DNA of 64,000 nucleotides from Symbiodinium natans (GCA_905221605.1 CAJNDS010002083.1:62001-126000), one strand, 5' to 3'; shown: positions 8,499 to 18,169, counted from the first letter of the stretch. A program made the numbers and translations. Notes: generated by a model not told the origin, from the letters alone.

Positions 8499-9487
8499 TC
8501 ACGGACTTGACCCTCTTCGGATCTTCTTTGGCGGGTGTCCCTGGAACCTGGCCAAGAATTCGACAACTTTCACGTGACCTTCCTCAGACGCCACATCCTG
8601 AGCAGTTGACCCACCGTCGGGAAGGGTTGCGTTACAGTCTGCACCAGATCTTGCCAGCAAGTAGACCATACCCAAATTGCCACCTTCCTTGGTAGCCAAG
8701 CAACCATTTTAGAAACAGGGAACCTTTGCTTAAACCCATAGCCCCCCCCCCCCAAAAAAAAAAATAATAATAAAAAAGGCGAAAGGGCACCACTCAGCTG
8801 CCCAGTTTCTGCTGCAAGATGCAGCGCAGTTGAGCCATCCCGCGTCCTGGGCCGATCTTTGTCGGCGCCCGCCTCCACCAACAGTTGGACAACGGAAAAG
8901 TAGCCCTCTTGAGCCTTGGTGGCCCAGGAACCATAGCAATAACAAGGGGCTTTGCTACTTATTATAAGGAACCTCGAACCAAAAACAAAAAAAAGGGAGC
9001 AAAAGGGTGCCACACTGGGCTACCAAGGGGCTGCAAGATGCAAGGGGGTTTCCCCGCGATCTGAAACGGCATCTTTCTCTGCTCCTGCCTCGAGCAACAG
9101 CCTCGTCGGCCCGACACACCCATTCAGGGCGGCATAGTGCAACGACGTCCACCCGTCGTGATCTGTCACATCGGGATTGCGAGGACTCTCAAGTAATTCT
9201 CCCAGTGCGGTTACATCACCTGAGGCTGATGCGTTGAACATCTTTCGGTGTCCTTCTTCATCAGGTGGACAAAAGTCCAACTTGACAAGCTGGATCTTTG
9301 CGGTCCCACTGAAAACCTCAGCATCTTTAATCAACCTTCCATCATCTGACAACAGCTTTTGCCTGAATCTTGTGACACCAAGTTGGCCGGCTAGAGCGTT
9401 CTTCACTTCCCTCGCCGACTTGCCCTCAACTTCAGCTGCATCAAGCAGAGCCAGCGTCGCACCTGATGCTGCGGATCGCACCTCCAT
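8499..9487 (-). CDS. Ubiquitin-like domain plus ankyrin-repeat protein, three exons
   Basis: Exons 9487-9032, 8914-8810 and 8687-8499 give 249 residues ending at TGA. An in-frame TAG lies 18 nt upstream of the ATG, and a TTTCAG 20 nt upstream (plus-strand 9508-9510) could accept trans-splicing. Residues 1-70 resemble a ubiquitin-like fold (TRFRQKLLSDDGRLIKDAEV). Then come ankyrin repeats: DGWTSLHYAALNGCVGPTRL, ETPLHLA|AQEGYFSVVQLL, STALHLAA|EGGNLGMVYLL and GGSTAQDVASEEGHVKVVEF. Intron 1 (9031-8915) is GC-AG and intron 2 (8809-8688) is GA-AG. These are the splices that restore the ankyrin consensus. The role is presumably protein-protein interaction; the partner is unknown. Function beyond the fold cannot be inferred. 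Confidence 0.85.
8688..8809 (-). other. Intron 2 of the ankyrin gene, GA-AG, introner-like
   Basis: Starts GAAACTGGGC and ends GGCTACCAAG|G. It resembles intron 1 (8915-9031) at both ends: AGTGGTGCCCTTTCGCC against TGTGGCACCCTTTTGCTCC, and ATGGTTGCTTGGCTACCAAG against ATGGTTCCTGGGCCACCAAG. The middle holds a long T run and a G run. Confidence 0.65.
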
Positions 9488-9778
9488 TGCTCTGAGAGCC
9501 AGCTAAGCTGAAACACCTGAGAGACTCTGTCGATCTACTACTACGACATGTGTCCAGACAAGGGTGAGTGGTCGTTTAATCCCTGCACCAGATGATTCGA
9601 TGTTGTACGTCTTCCGGTTTCCTAATGCTGATGCACAACCCATCTTAGGGGTCCCCACAAACATAGTCGCGTTTTCCATCTGAGTCCAGGGGCAACAGGG
9701 GCCTGATTTCGACAATGGGGTAGTGTCCCAGCCCCGCTAAGCCCCATAAGTGGATCACATTTTGGCTTCGGGACATGA

Positions 9779-9863
9779 CAGGAGCCTTAAAATTAGCAAT
9801 ATGATGCACTTATGGGCAAAATTGGCCCATAAGTGGATATCATTGTTAATTTTAAGGCTCCTG
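9779..9863. repeat. Near-perfect hairpin
   Basis: Arms CAGGAGCCTTAAAATTA and TAATTTTAAGGCTCCTG, with inner arms CACTTATGGGC and GCCCATAAGTG around an AAAATTG loop. Neither a poly-T tail nor a coding frame is present, so a small foldback element or structured transcript is possible. Confidence 0.7.
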
Positions 9864-10047
9864 CAATGCCACAACTTGATCTGACAAGAAGCTGCAAGCC
9901 GTGCCCAAACTTTAAGCCGGCATTGTGATGATGGCCTGTAGCTACGACGGCCAAAGAAAACGAAATCGATGGCATGAACGATACTAGACCCTGCAACCTG
10001 TAACTACGTTCCAGCTCCCAAGAATCGCGAGCCCTTGAGCGTGTGAC

Positions 10048-10162
10048 ACTATAGGGGGTCGCAATTAATTACTAATAGTATTCCCTTAGGGTCCCTTTAT
10101 AATGATACTCCAACAAACCCGCAAAACCCTATTCTAGCTATTCAGGCCCCGATATTATCCCA
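10048..10162 (+). mobile_element. Family E element
   Basis: Plus-oriented copy of the introner-like family, from ATAGGGGGTCGCAATT to TATCCCAG. It is followed directly by an exon-like segment (10163-10251), so it may also be an intron here, with donor GTGACA a few bases upstream. Confidence 0.6.
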
Positions 10163-10251
10163 GGATACACGCTCCACCTTCGAAACCATGGCGGCTGCAT
10201 CGCCAGGCGATGGCAGCAGAGACTTCGCACGAAAGCGGCCCGAGTCTTTTG
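10163..10251 (+). CDS. Candidate exon after a family E element
   Basis: After a CCCAG|G acceptor the segment is open in more than one frame up to a GTGTGT donor. One frame has ATGGCG in a good start context (10188) giving MAAASPGDGSRDFARKRPES. Another reads KPWRLHRQAMAAETSHESGP and ends in phase 0. Product unknown. Confidence 0.35.
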
Positions 10252-10264
10252 GTGTGTCGGTCTT

Positions 10265-10350
10265 TTAGGGCTTTAGGGTATAGGGTATAGGGTTTAGGGT
10301 TTAGGGTTTGGGGTATAGGGTATAGGGTTTAGGGTTTAGGGTTTAGGGTT
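10265..10350 (+). repeat. TTTAGGG/TATAGGG tract
   Basis: Tandem TTTAGGG and TATAGGG units. A second tract of TTTAGGG/TGTAGGG lies at 10565-10665. Confidence 0.85.
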
Positions 10351-10379
10351 TGTAGCTTTAAAACCAGGTCTAAGGGTCT

Positions 10380-10518
10380 TGGGGCTTGGGGGCCAGGGGC
10401 TTCGAACTTCGGGATTCATGGCTCGAGGTTTCAAGGCTCTAGCCAGTGCCAACGCAGTCCTTCGATCCTCAACGAAGGCGGCGGCAACTTCGGGACGAAA
10501 GGGGAGCTGGTCTTCCAT
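10380..10518 (-). CDS. Candidate exon, unknown protein
   Basis: Minus-strand frame from ATG at 10518, reading PFRPEVAAAFVEDRRTALAL then ARALKPRAMNPEV, with a plausible internal acceptor (GACCAG|CTC). The frame runs on into telomere-like repeat, so its 3' end is probably a GC or GA donor near 10400. No family recognised. Confidence 0.4.
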
Positions 10519-11001
10519 GGGATGGGCAGTACAAGGTGCAAGGCACCCTAAGCCCTGAACCCTAAGGGTTTAGGGTTTAGGGTTTAGGATTTAGGGTTTA
10601 GGGTTTAGGGTTTAGGGTGTAGGGTTTAGGGTTTAGGGTTTAGGGTGTAGGGTTCAGGGTTGAGGCCCTTCGAGAAAGAACACTGAGCCGGTGCGCCCCG
10701 GAGGAACTTTGAACTTGCAGCTTAGCGCTTCAAGGCAGCAGTGCTAACTCGGTTTGGGCTTCAGGGCCCTACACCCTAAGGGCTTTCCCTAAACCCTAAA
10801 CCCTAAACCCCAATCCACTTCAAGTGGAGGTTTAGGGCTTGAGGCCTGGGGGTGTAAACAAAGCCTAAGCCCTCGACGCTACACGCCAATGCCGGTTCTC
10901 CCAGAGTACAGAGGGCCCAAGTGCTCAATGCTGTTCAACCTCCTTGAACCCTCGGCCCTAAGCGTTTAGGGTTTTTGGGGTTTGGGGTTTAGGGTTCAGG
11001 G

Positions 11002-11132
11002 TATAAAGTAAGCCCCCGCAGCCATGACCCCATGGGCAGTAGCGAGCATGCTCGGGTTTTGCCTTTTCTTGTGTGCGGCACTGCCTGGCGAAGCACAGGT
11101 TGGCCTTGGCGGTACATTTTCTGGTCTGGAGC
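11002..11132 (-). CDS. Candidate Cys/His-rich exon (strand ambiguous)
   Basis: On the minus strand an acceptor CGCCAG|G opens a frame containing KCTAKANLCFARQCRTQEKA and HARYCPWGHGCGG, rich in Cys and His as in small zinc-binding motifs. The plus strand of the same DNA has ATG at 11024 and MTPWAVASMLGFCLFLCAAL, which looks like a signal peptide. Antisense of a charged protein often looks hydrophobic, so the minus strand is preferred, weakly. Confidence 0.35.
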
Positions 11133-11242
11133 CTGGCGTCCACGTGGATTTTCTGGAGCCCTTATCCTATCTACCCCTTGCATACCCCGCACACAAGCCA
11201 AGCGCCCATAATTCAGAAGAAGACCCCCCCAGACCCTCTTAG

Positions 11243-11358
11243 TGCAATTACATGGTCTCTTAATATGGGACTGTACTTGGGGAACCCTTAATTATACCCC
11301 GTATTGTATATATATATATATACAAATCCTGTAACATTCAAGGGGGACCATGTAACTT
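11243..11358. mobile_element. Family C element with (TA)n core
   Basis: Inverted ends TTACATGGTCTCTTAATATGG and GGGGGACCATGTAA flank an (AT)n core. Related to the intron-like copy at 5572-5717 and to 33088-33228. Confidence 0.65.
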
Positions 11359-11992
11359 CCCTTCGAGGCTCCAACTGAAGGAACAACCTCACCTAGGAAT
11401 CAAAAGGGTGCCCTGTTTGGTTTAGAGGGGCGTGTCCAGGAAACCTTTTCCCGATAAAGGGAATACGGGCCCCTATGATCTGGTCTGGAGCTGGTTTCGA
11501 AGCCCGAGGTTGAAGAAGGAGGAGGAAGAGGAGGAGGATTCTGTGGGGCTTGTGGGGATTGGGTTTTGCCGTGTGCAGGCCTTCATTCGGGTTTGGGGGT
11601 GTAGGGTTTGGGAGATCTAGGGTTTGGGGCTTCATCTCGCAAACATCACCAATATGATCATTATTCCCGTCACGTATGCTCCGTCACGTATGCTTCCTAC
11701 TGTATGTATGTAAATGAGGACCAAGTAAACCCATAATCCCCTCCCCCCATTCCTAAACCGCCACCCCATTAAAACTAAAAACACAATGGGAGCATGAGGG
11801 TGATGGTATCCTTGCCCGAACCGTGTTGCTGCCTTTGTTTCCATGCCCGCAGGGGAGAGTGGCCAACAAAGGCCGCTCAATGTCTAGACACGAGTCTGAC
11901 CTCCGATCTGTGGGATGGGGTGGGAACTTTGGGGCGGGCTCGCATGTGATTGAGTAAACCCTGAACCCTACAACCCAAACAACATGACTCCC

Positions 11993-12091
11993 TGGGATGT
12001 TCCCCCTTATACTACCAGTCCTTGGTAGGGATTCTAATCATAGGGGGTAGAAACCCTAGCAAGGACTGTTCGTATAAGGGGGAGCATCCCA
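11993..12091. mobile_element. Family A foldback element
   Basis: Ends TGGGATGTTCCCCCTTATAC and GTATAAGGGGGAGCATCCCA are nearly perfect inverted repeats. Inner arms CAGTCCTTGGTAGGG and CTAGCAAGGACTG pair as well. Best preserved copy of the family. Confidence 0.75.
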
Positions 12092-12184
12092 AATGACCCC
12101 CCCCACTTCGCCTTCGCGCCAGGCGCTCGGAGATCTCGCTGGTGGGGCGTCGGTTTGACGGCTTCTTCCTGAAGCTTCAACTTG

Positions 12185-12315
12185 GGGGGGGGGGGGGGGG
12201 TTTTTTTAGGGTTTAGGGTTTTAGTGTTTGGGGTTTTGGGGTTTAGGATTTTAGGGTTTAGGGTTTAGGGTTAGGGTTTAACAGGGGTGGGGGGGGGGGG
12301 GGGGGGGGGGGGAGG
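12185..12315 (+). repeat. G runs flanking a TTTAGGG tract
   Basis: Two G runs of about 15-25 bases bracket degenerate TTTAGGG units. They could form quadruplexes; assembly length is uncertain here. Confidence 0.8.
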
Positions 12316-12492
12316 GATCCCGGTGCAGGGTTTTTAAGCAATCCACAACAACCAGCCCGAAGGATGATGCGGGATTGTAGCTTCGAACTACGGTAGGTTG
12401 TTGCTCTTGGATTTCTCTTTGGAGGGCGATCCGCTTCACAGGGGGGGTTCTATGACAAGGCTACCTAGAGGGCTCCGCGCACAACCCTGTCC

Positions 12493-12562
12493 TTTGAGTG
12501 TCTGTCCGTGTCTGTCTGTGTCTGTCTGTGTCTGTCTGTGTCTGTCTGTGTCTGTCTGTGTT
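12493..12562 (+). repeat. (TGTCTGTC)n microsatellite
   Basis: Perfect octamer repeats, open in frame as Val/Cys/Leu/Ser but low complexity. Confidence 0.9.
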
Positions 12563-12584
12563 TCCAAAACTCTGAGGCTCTAAA

Positions 12585-13447
12585 CTCTGAAACCCTAAAC
12601 CCTTAAACCCTTAAACCCTGAAGCCCTAACCCTAAACCCTGAAACCCTAAAACCCTAAACCCTGAAACCCTAAAACCCTAAACCCCCAAAACCCCAAAAC
12701 CCTAAAACCCTAAAACCCTGAACGCTAAACCCCTGACACCTATAAACCTTAAACCCTTAAACTCTGAATGTTTAAGTCCTTAAACCCTGAACCCTTGAAC
12801 CCTGGTGCCCTAAACCCTGAAACGCCTAAACGCTCAAACTCTGAAACTCTGAAACCCTGAAACCCTGAAACCCTAAGCCCGGAACCCTAAACCCTTGAAC
12901 CCTAAAGCCCTAAACCCTGAGTTTAAACCAAAACGCTAAACCCTGAAAACTCCTAAACTCTAAAACCCTGAAATCCTAAACCCTAAACCCTAAACCCTAA
13001 ACCCTAAACTCTAAAACCCTGAAATCCTAAAACCCTAAACCCCAAAACTTGACCCCTGAAAACCCTTAAACTCGAAAGCCCTGAAACCCTGATATCCTGA
13101 TATCCTGAAATCCTGAAACCCTAAACCCTAAAACCTTTAAAAAAAAACTGAAATCTTGAAATCCTGAAGCCCTAAACCCTAAAAACCCTCAACTCTGAAA
13201 ACCCTAAAACCCTAAACCCTGAAACCCTGAAATCCGGAAACCCTAAACCCTAAAACCCCCTTAAACCCTAAAACCCTTAAAACTCTGAAACCCTGAAACC
13301 CTGAAACCTAAACCCTAAACCCTAAACCCTAAACCCTAAACCCTAAACCCTAGACCCTAAACCCTAAACCCTAAACCCTAAACCCTAAACCCTAGACCCT
13401 AGACCCTAAACCCTAAACCCTAAACCCTAAACCCTAAACCCTAAACC
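12585..13447 (-). repeat. Longest degenerate CCCTAAA block
   Basis: More than 850 bases of CCCTAAA-type units with abundant one-base insertions (CCCTGAAA, CCTAAAAC, CCTTAAA), becoming near perfect from 13310 to 13447. No coding segment seen. Confidence 0.9.
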
Positions 13448-13544
13448 CGCAGCGGAGGGGCTCCTATGAGCCGATGACCTCCTCAGCTCCGAGCCCGCTT
13501 GCATCCTGGATTTGGGTGGGCAAAGGTTTAGCAAAGGGGTTCCA

Positions 13545-13670
13545 CTTTGGGGTTTAGGGTTTAGGCTTTAGGGTTTAGGGTTTAGGGTTTAGGGTTTAGG
13601 GTTTGGGGTTTAGGGTTTAGGGTTTGGGGTTTGGGGTTTAGGGTTTAGGGTTTAGGGTTTCGGGTTGAGG
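13545..13670 (+). repeat. TTTAGGG tract
   Basis: TTTAGGG/TTTGGGG units facing the opposite-strand block at 12585-13447 across about 100 bases of unique DNA. Confidence 0.85.
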
Positions 13671-13734
13671 CTTTAGGGTTGAGGGACTTGCTGGGGCCTT
13701 TTCTAAGGTTTAGACTTTGGGGCTTGGGATTCAG

Positions 13735-13942
13735 GGTGACAAAAAAACTTTCGGACCAAACGGATGTGATGAAGCCCATGACGACACATGACCATGTTCT
13801 CCGAGGGCTGATCCCCCTGATCTTCGAGAAGCTCGCTCCGAATCCAGGAATTTACGGTGGACAAAACTATCGCATCGGTCTCTTAAAGCTCGGGAACTCA
13901 AACCGTTTAACTCGGGAACTGAGACCTTTTAAAGGAATCGTC
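13735..13942 (+). CDS. Internal exon, unknown protein
   Basis: Acceptor GATTCAG|G and a consensus donor GTC|GTGAGTGTG bound 208 nt: one base plus 69 codons. The peptide includes VMKPMTTHDHVLRGLIPLIF, EKLAPNPGIYGGQNYRIGL and NSNRLTRELRPFKGIV, with ordinary amino-acid balance. No family recognised. Neighbouring exons were not placed. Confidence 0.55.
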
Positions 13943-14322
13943 GTGAGTGTGCACACGGGCACACGGTGTCAGTGTGGGGCTTGCTTGCTCTCAGCCCCTG
14001 GCGCCTAATATTGGGGGGTACCCCAAAAGGGATCATAATTTTGACCGCCCCCGTGTGAATAGGCGACTGCTTAGTGCGAACTTGAGCACATGTGCTGCTA
14101 GCGCTTTGGTGTGAATGAGTGTAAACGCACATGCGTGGCCAGCCTGTAGGTCTGCCTGCCCCGTTTGGCTTGCATGGGGTACAGGGCTAACTTTATCTAG
14201 GGCTTGGAGCTCTGAATTCTTTTGGGGGTTAGGGCATCCCCTTCCGCCCCATGCACCATTGCACTCCGATTCTCTGTGGGGGAATTCGCGCCCCCCCTCC
14301 CCCCTCCCCAAGAAAACACAGC

Positions 14323-14590
14323 AACCTAAACCCTAAACCCTAAACCCTAAACCCCTAAGCCCCTAAACCCCTAAACCCCTAACCCACGCCAGCTCCCATC
14401 CTGGAAGAGGTGGAACTGGCATAGGCTGCCTACCGTCAGGGCCTGCAGGATGGCTCGGCAGCTGCCACTACAACAAAACGGTTTAGGGTTTAGGGTTTAG
14501 GGTTTAGGGTCTAGGGTCTAGGGTTTAGGGTTTAGGGTTTAGGGTTTAGGGTTTGGGGTTTGGGGTTTAGGGTTTAGGGTTTAGGGTGTC
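14323..14590. repeat. Opposed telomere-like tracts
   Basis: CCCTAAA/CCCCTAAA units at 14323-14385 and TTTAGGG units at 14480-14590, separated by about 95 bases of unique sequence. Confidence 0.85.
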
Positions 14591-14748
14591 CAAGGCTTGG
14601 TTGCGAGGCTTCTAGAAATCGGGGAGTTCAGGGCTTCAGGAGATGTGGGGCTTCAGGTGGTAACCTCCACCGAACTCGAAGCTTGCTACACCCATGTGTG
14701 CATGCAGAACTACATACTTACCCACCGAGACGGGCGGGGCGCGAGACA

Positions 14749-14846
14749 GAGGACAGAACGATCCAGTCTCAGCTTGCACTCGGAAGAGTATGGGCTACGA
14801 GCATACCTGATCCCTACGTGCCTCTCAAGCCCAAGGCTCCTGAAAA
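14749..14846 (+). CDS. Candidate exon, unknown protein
   Basis: Frame containing TEDRTIQSQLALGRVWATSI and PDPYVPLKPKAPEKSE, ending at a GAG|GTCCAA donor. An overlapping frame is open to 14899 (RLLKNLRSKTRLALKALCKH). The opposite strand has many stops. Confidence 0.35.
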
Positions 14847-15159
14847 ATCTGAGGTCCAAAACTAGGTTGGCGCTGAAAGCGCTTTGCAAACATTGCTAGA
14901 TATTACGGTTCTCTTAAACCAAACAAGGAAAATATGAAGATGTCCCAGGGGCCTGCCCAATGAACCGCCTACAGCAATCCCTGAACCTGCTTTGTTGGAT
15001 TCAGAATGTTGGGGCTTCGGCCTTAGTGTTCCCTCCTGGTCCAGTTGAGGAGTCTCGGCAATGAGCTTGCTAGTAATACAACCAACTCAGGCTAGAAATG
15101 GATGCCCAGGGATGGTCTGGTCATGGGATTCTTCAAGCGGGTGGAAAGTTGAGGATTTT

Positions 15160-15265
15160 TTGGGTTTAAAAGTTCTCAGGGTTCTAGGGTTGTCAGGTTC
15201 TCAAGGTTCTCAGGGTTCTCAGGTTCTCAGGGATCTCAGGGATCTCAGGGATCTCAGGGTTTAGG
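15160..15265 (+). repeat. TCTCAGGG minisatellite
   Basis: Tandem GGTTCTCAGGG and GATCTCAGGG units merging into TTTAGGG. Confidence 0.85.
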
Positions 15266-15404
15266 GTTTGGTTCACAGAGGGGCCTCGAGCCCCCCCTGC
15301 AGGTCACTCATACTGACCTCGGCTTCTCAGGCTTCGAGTTGTGAGGGTTTCGGGATGCTTCGGGGTTTCGCTGCAGGTTCAGACCAGCAGCTTTGGTTCA
15401 GGGT

Positions 15405-15560
15405 AGAGGGTATCTAGCATATCTAGGGTATCTAGGGTATCTAGGGTATATAGGGTACATAGGGTATATAGGGTATATAGGGTATATAGGGTCTAGAGGG
15501 CCTATAGGGTATATAGGGTATATAGGGTATATAGGGTGTAGGGTTTAGGGTTTAGGGTTC
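15405..15560 (+). repeat. GTATATAGG/GTATCTAGG minisatellite
   Basis: Tandem 9- to 10-base units TATCTAGGG then TATATAGGG, grading into TTTAGGG. It looks like a local derivative of the telomere-like unit. Confidence 0.85.
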
Positions 15561-15600
15561 AGGTGGTACTCATCTGAAGCAAAGGTGTGCTCAGCTGCTG

Positions 15601-15815
15601 TCAAGCCGTTTCAAAGCGCAATGCAAACTTCACCAAGACAGCCAGGCTGCATAGATTCGCCCCTGTCAGGAAGGGCACTTCGCTTCTTTCGCGCTTGAAA
15701 CTCTGGGAGCTGGCAATCTTCCGCATGGCATGCTCTCTCAAGCTTAGGTTGAGAGTCTGCCTAACAGATTCGACCACGGATTGCTCGTGCACCCGCTCTC
15801 CATCATCCCGGAAGC
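15601..15815 (-). CDS. Candidate terminal exon, unknown protein
   Basis: Acceptor GCTCAG|GC opens a frame to TGA at 15601: two bases plus 71 codons. The peptide includes FRDDGERVHEQSVVESVRQT, NLSLREHAMRKIASSQSFKR and TGANLCSLAVLVKFALRFET. A GTGAAG inside could be a donor. Flanked on both sides by telomere-like repeats. Confidence 0.45.
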
Positions 15816-15840
15816 CTGAGCGCCCCCAAATCCGCCCGAA

Positions 15841-15895
15841 ACCCTAAACCCTAAACCCTAAGCCCTAAGCCCTAAACCCTAAACCCTAAACCCGA
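15841..15895 (-). repeat. CCCTAAA tract
   Basis: Seven to eight CCCTAAA/CCCTAAG units next to the exon at 15601-15815. Confidence 0.85.
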
Positions 15896-15985
15896 GGGAG
15901 CCTGATGCTTGTCGGACATGGGATGCTCCACCGGCACCGTGGGCTGTATCCAGCCATACTTTCCTTTGAGGCGGGGTGGCTCTTC

Positions 15986-16100
15986 CTAGACCCAGGAGTC
16001 ACCTGGGAGTATAGAAGGGGGCCCTTTTGGGTTTAAAGGGGCTTTTGTAAGGGAACCTAAACCCGAGCAAAAGGGAAGAAGGGCCGACTCCGGGTCCTAG
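15986..16100. mobile_element. Family D element (CTAG-bounded)
   Basis: Ends CTAGACCCAGGAGTCACC and GACTCCGGGTCCTAG are inverted. On the minus strand it runs from TAG|GACCC to GGTCTAG, compatible with GA...AG splicing. Copies at 22658-22769 and 29937-30109, with a degenerate one at about 11383-11480. Confidence 0.65.
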
Positions 16101-16131
16101 CTTCTGCTGGCATACTGTGGGACTCAGAGGT

Positions 16132-16265
16132 TAGGGTTTAGGGTTTAGGGTTTAGGGTTTAGGGTTTAGGGTTTAGGGTTAGAGGGTTCCGAGGGGTTCC
16201 GAGGGGTTCCGAGGGGTTCCGAGGGGTTCCGAGGGGTTCCGAGGGGTTCCGAGGGGTTCCGAGGG
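16132..16265 (+). repeat. TTTAGGG tract and GAGGGGTTCC decamers
   Basis: Six to seven TTTAGGG units, then eight perfect GAGGGGTTCC decamers (16189-16264). Confidence 0.95.
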
Positions 16266-16364
16266 GCCCAAGGGCTCCCCCCAAACGTTGGACTCTGCCG
16301 TCGGCATCCGGCATTGGGTCTTCAGTCTTTCCCCTGATCTATGGCGAGAGCCAAAACCCCGTAA

Positions 16365-16437
16365 GCTGCCCCCCGAAACCTAAATTCCCCTAAACTGCCC
16401 CGAAACCTAAATTCCCCTAAACTGCCCCGAAACCTAA
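16365..16437 (-). repeat. Tandem 27-bp repeat
   Basis: About 2.5 copies of a unit containing CTAAATTCCCCTAAACTGCC, just after the predicted donor of the 16549-16434 exon; each copy repeats the AG|GTTTCGG donor-like motif. Confidence 0.75.
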
Positions 16438-16850
16438 AATGCGGATCCACGCCACCCTTCCACTCGACCACCTCGCCCGTCACCGGCTCGGTAGATATCC
16501 GAGCTCTGGAGAGGTTCGGGCCACTTGGCCACTTCATCTTGCTTTTTCCCTGGGTGGGCGCATGGCATGTTGAGCTCGAAGATTACAATGCCTTTCGGGG
16601 TGCGGTGAAATGATGTTAGTTTGGGATGACTTGTGCAGAAGGGCCCTGACAACAAACTGTTCAAACTTCATGTCCAGCTTGGGTCTCCCTTGGCCGGCCT
16701 TGTCTTTGCCCCAGCTGCCTTTCATGCTACCCTTGAGGCCACCAAAGAATCCTCCTGAGCGCAGATCAAAATGCTCGACAGCAACTGACCAGAACTCCCC
16801 GCTTGTGTACACGACGCTATATCCTGATGCTTGTAGAGTCTGATAGAGGT
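16434..16850 (-). CDS. Two-exon gene fragment, unknown protein
   Basis: Exon 16850-16651 follows TCGTCCAG and reads 66 codons (LYQTLQASGYSVVYTSGEFW, SVAVEHFDLRSGGFFGGLKG, KAGQGRPKLDMKFEQFV), ending at GTT|GTCAGG in phase 0. Exon 16549-16434 follows CACCCAG and reads KMKWPSGPNLSRARISTEPV and TGEVVEWKGGVDPHF, ending at AG|GTTTCGG. Phases agree. A second frame across the later exon (GIVIFELNMPCAHPGKKQDE) is also open, so splice choice is not certain. Domain unknown. Confidence 0.5.
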
Positions 16851-17204
16851 CTGGACGAAAATCAATGGTGGGACCATGCAACGAACATTGCCGCCCTTGT
16901 AAAGGAGCAAGACATGCTGATCACTTATTATGGTCGACTGGGCTTCCGCGGCCTCCGCAACCACTGCGCTGGACGAGCCATGCCACCAAACAACAGGGGA
17001 CAGTAGGAAACCAAGTAGCTGCAACTACAAAGGTATGCGACAAGGCAACGAACACTCGACCATGCGACCTAATGCTATATGGACTACCCTAGACCCTGAA
17101 GCCCAATACAATGCATCTGAGAGGACCTTTGGGGCTGCCCCAGCCCTTTCCGCCTCGGTGCAAGGCACATGCAAGGGGGCTGGGATTGGGGGCTGAGGGC
17201 TTCG

Positions 17205-17790
17205 TTTAGGGTTTAGGGTTTAGGGTTTATGAAAGTGCTGTGATTTCTTTGGGGAGTCCAGAACGTGGGGCCCTGGTGTCGGTTGGGCACTTGTAGGTGA
17301 AATGCCATGGCTCAGCTAGACCTGCAGTCGCGCTCTCTTCAATGAGGCTTCCAACACCCTTCCCTTAATAGCTGAACTCAGGCAAATTCCGATCGAAATG
17401 AGACCCGGTCCTAGCCCTAAACCCTCTACCCTAAAGCCAAAAACCCCAGACCCACACCACTTCACCCTAAACCCTAAACCCTAAACCCTAAACCCTAAAC
17501 CCTAAACCCTAAACCCTAAACCCTAAACTCTAAACCTTCCGCCGCGTGGCCCCAGCCTTTGCCCCAGCTACTGCCCCAGGAGCTGCCGCCTCCCCAGCCT
17601 CTGAGGCCACAGAGGGGTGTTCGGACTCGGAGTCCGTAGGGTTTTGGGGGCTTTTTTGGGGGGACTTAGGGCACATAGGGTTTAGGGTTTAAGGTTTAGG
17701 GTTTAGGGTTTAGGGTTTAGGGTTTGGGGATTGGGGCTTAGGGTTTAGGGTTTTGGGGCTTAGGGGCTTAGAGGCTTAGGGGCTTAGTGT
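17205..17790. repeat. Telomere-like tracts in both orientations
   Basis: Short TTTAGGG run at 17205-17230, CCCTAAA units at 17463-17530, then TTTAGGG/GCTTAGGG at 17660-17790. Unique DNA between them has an Ala/Pro-rich frame at 17540-17630 that I could not bound by splice sites. Confidence 0.75.
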
Positions 17791-17965
17791 GCACCTGAGG
17801 ATGGGAGGTGTTTGGGCCCCCACGGGTCGAACACGTGTAGGGGCTGCACGAACGAGGATCGTCGGTGTTTGGGCCATTTCGGGACTGGTTCAAAATTTAG
17901 GTTGTGACCGGGTCTGAGATCTGGTTGGGGTGGTTTCGGCCATTCTCCTCAGGGCTTCTAAGCCT

Positions 17966-18063
17966 GGGTTTACGACACGGACCTTACTGGGGGTCCCCAT
18001 TATAAGGGGATCCTACTATTTGGGGGGTCTGTTTTAGGGGTTCCTATTTTCGTAAACCCCCAC
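17966..18063. mobile_element. Family F element
   Basis: Ends GGGTTTACGACACGG and TATTTTCGTAAACCCCC are partly inverted. The interior (GGGGATCCTACTATTTGGGG) matches the right half of the larger element at 26588-26973. Confidence 0.55.
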
Positions 18064-18169
18064 ATCTTGTCAGACCTATGCACTATGAGCCGCGTGTTCT
18101 CGAGGGACAGCGCAGCAGCTGCTCTGTCCAGGGTAACATTGGGGTTCAAGATTAGGGAACCCCGAACCC

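Noticed and set aside
11024-11242. Secreted protein with signal peptide
   Set aside because: The hydrophobic start is the antisense of a Lys/Arg/Glu-rich minus frame, a common illusion. Kept only as an alternative in the minus-strand entry.
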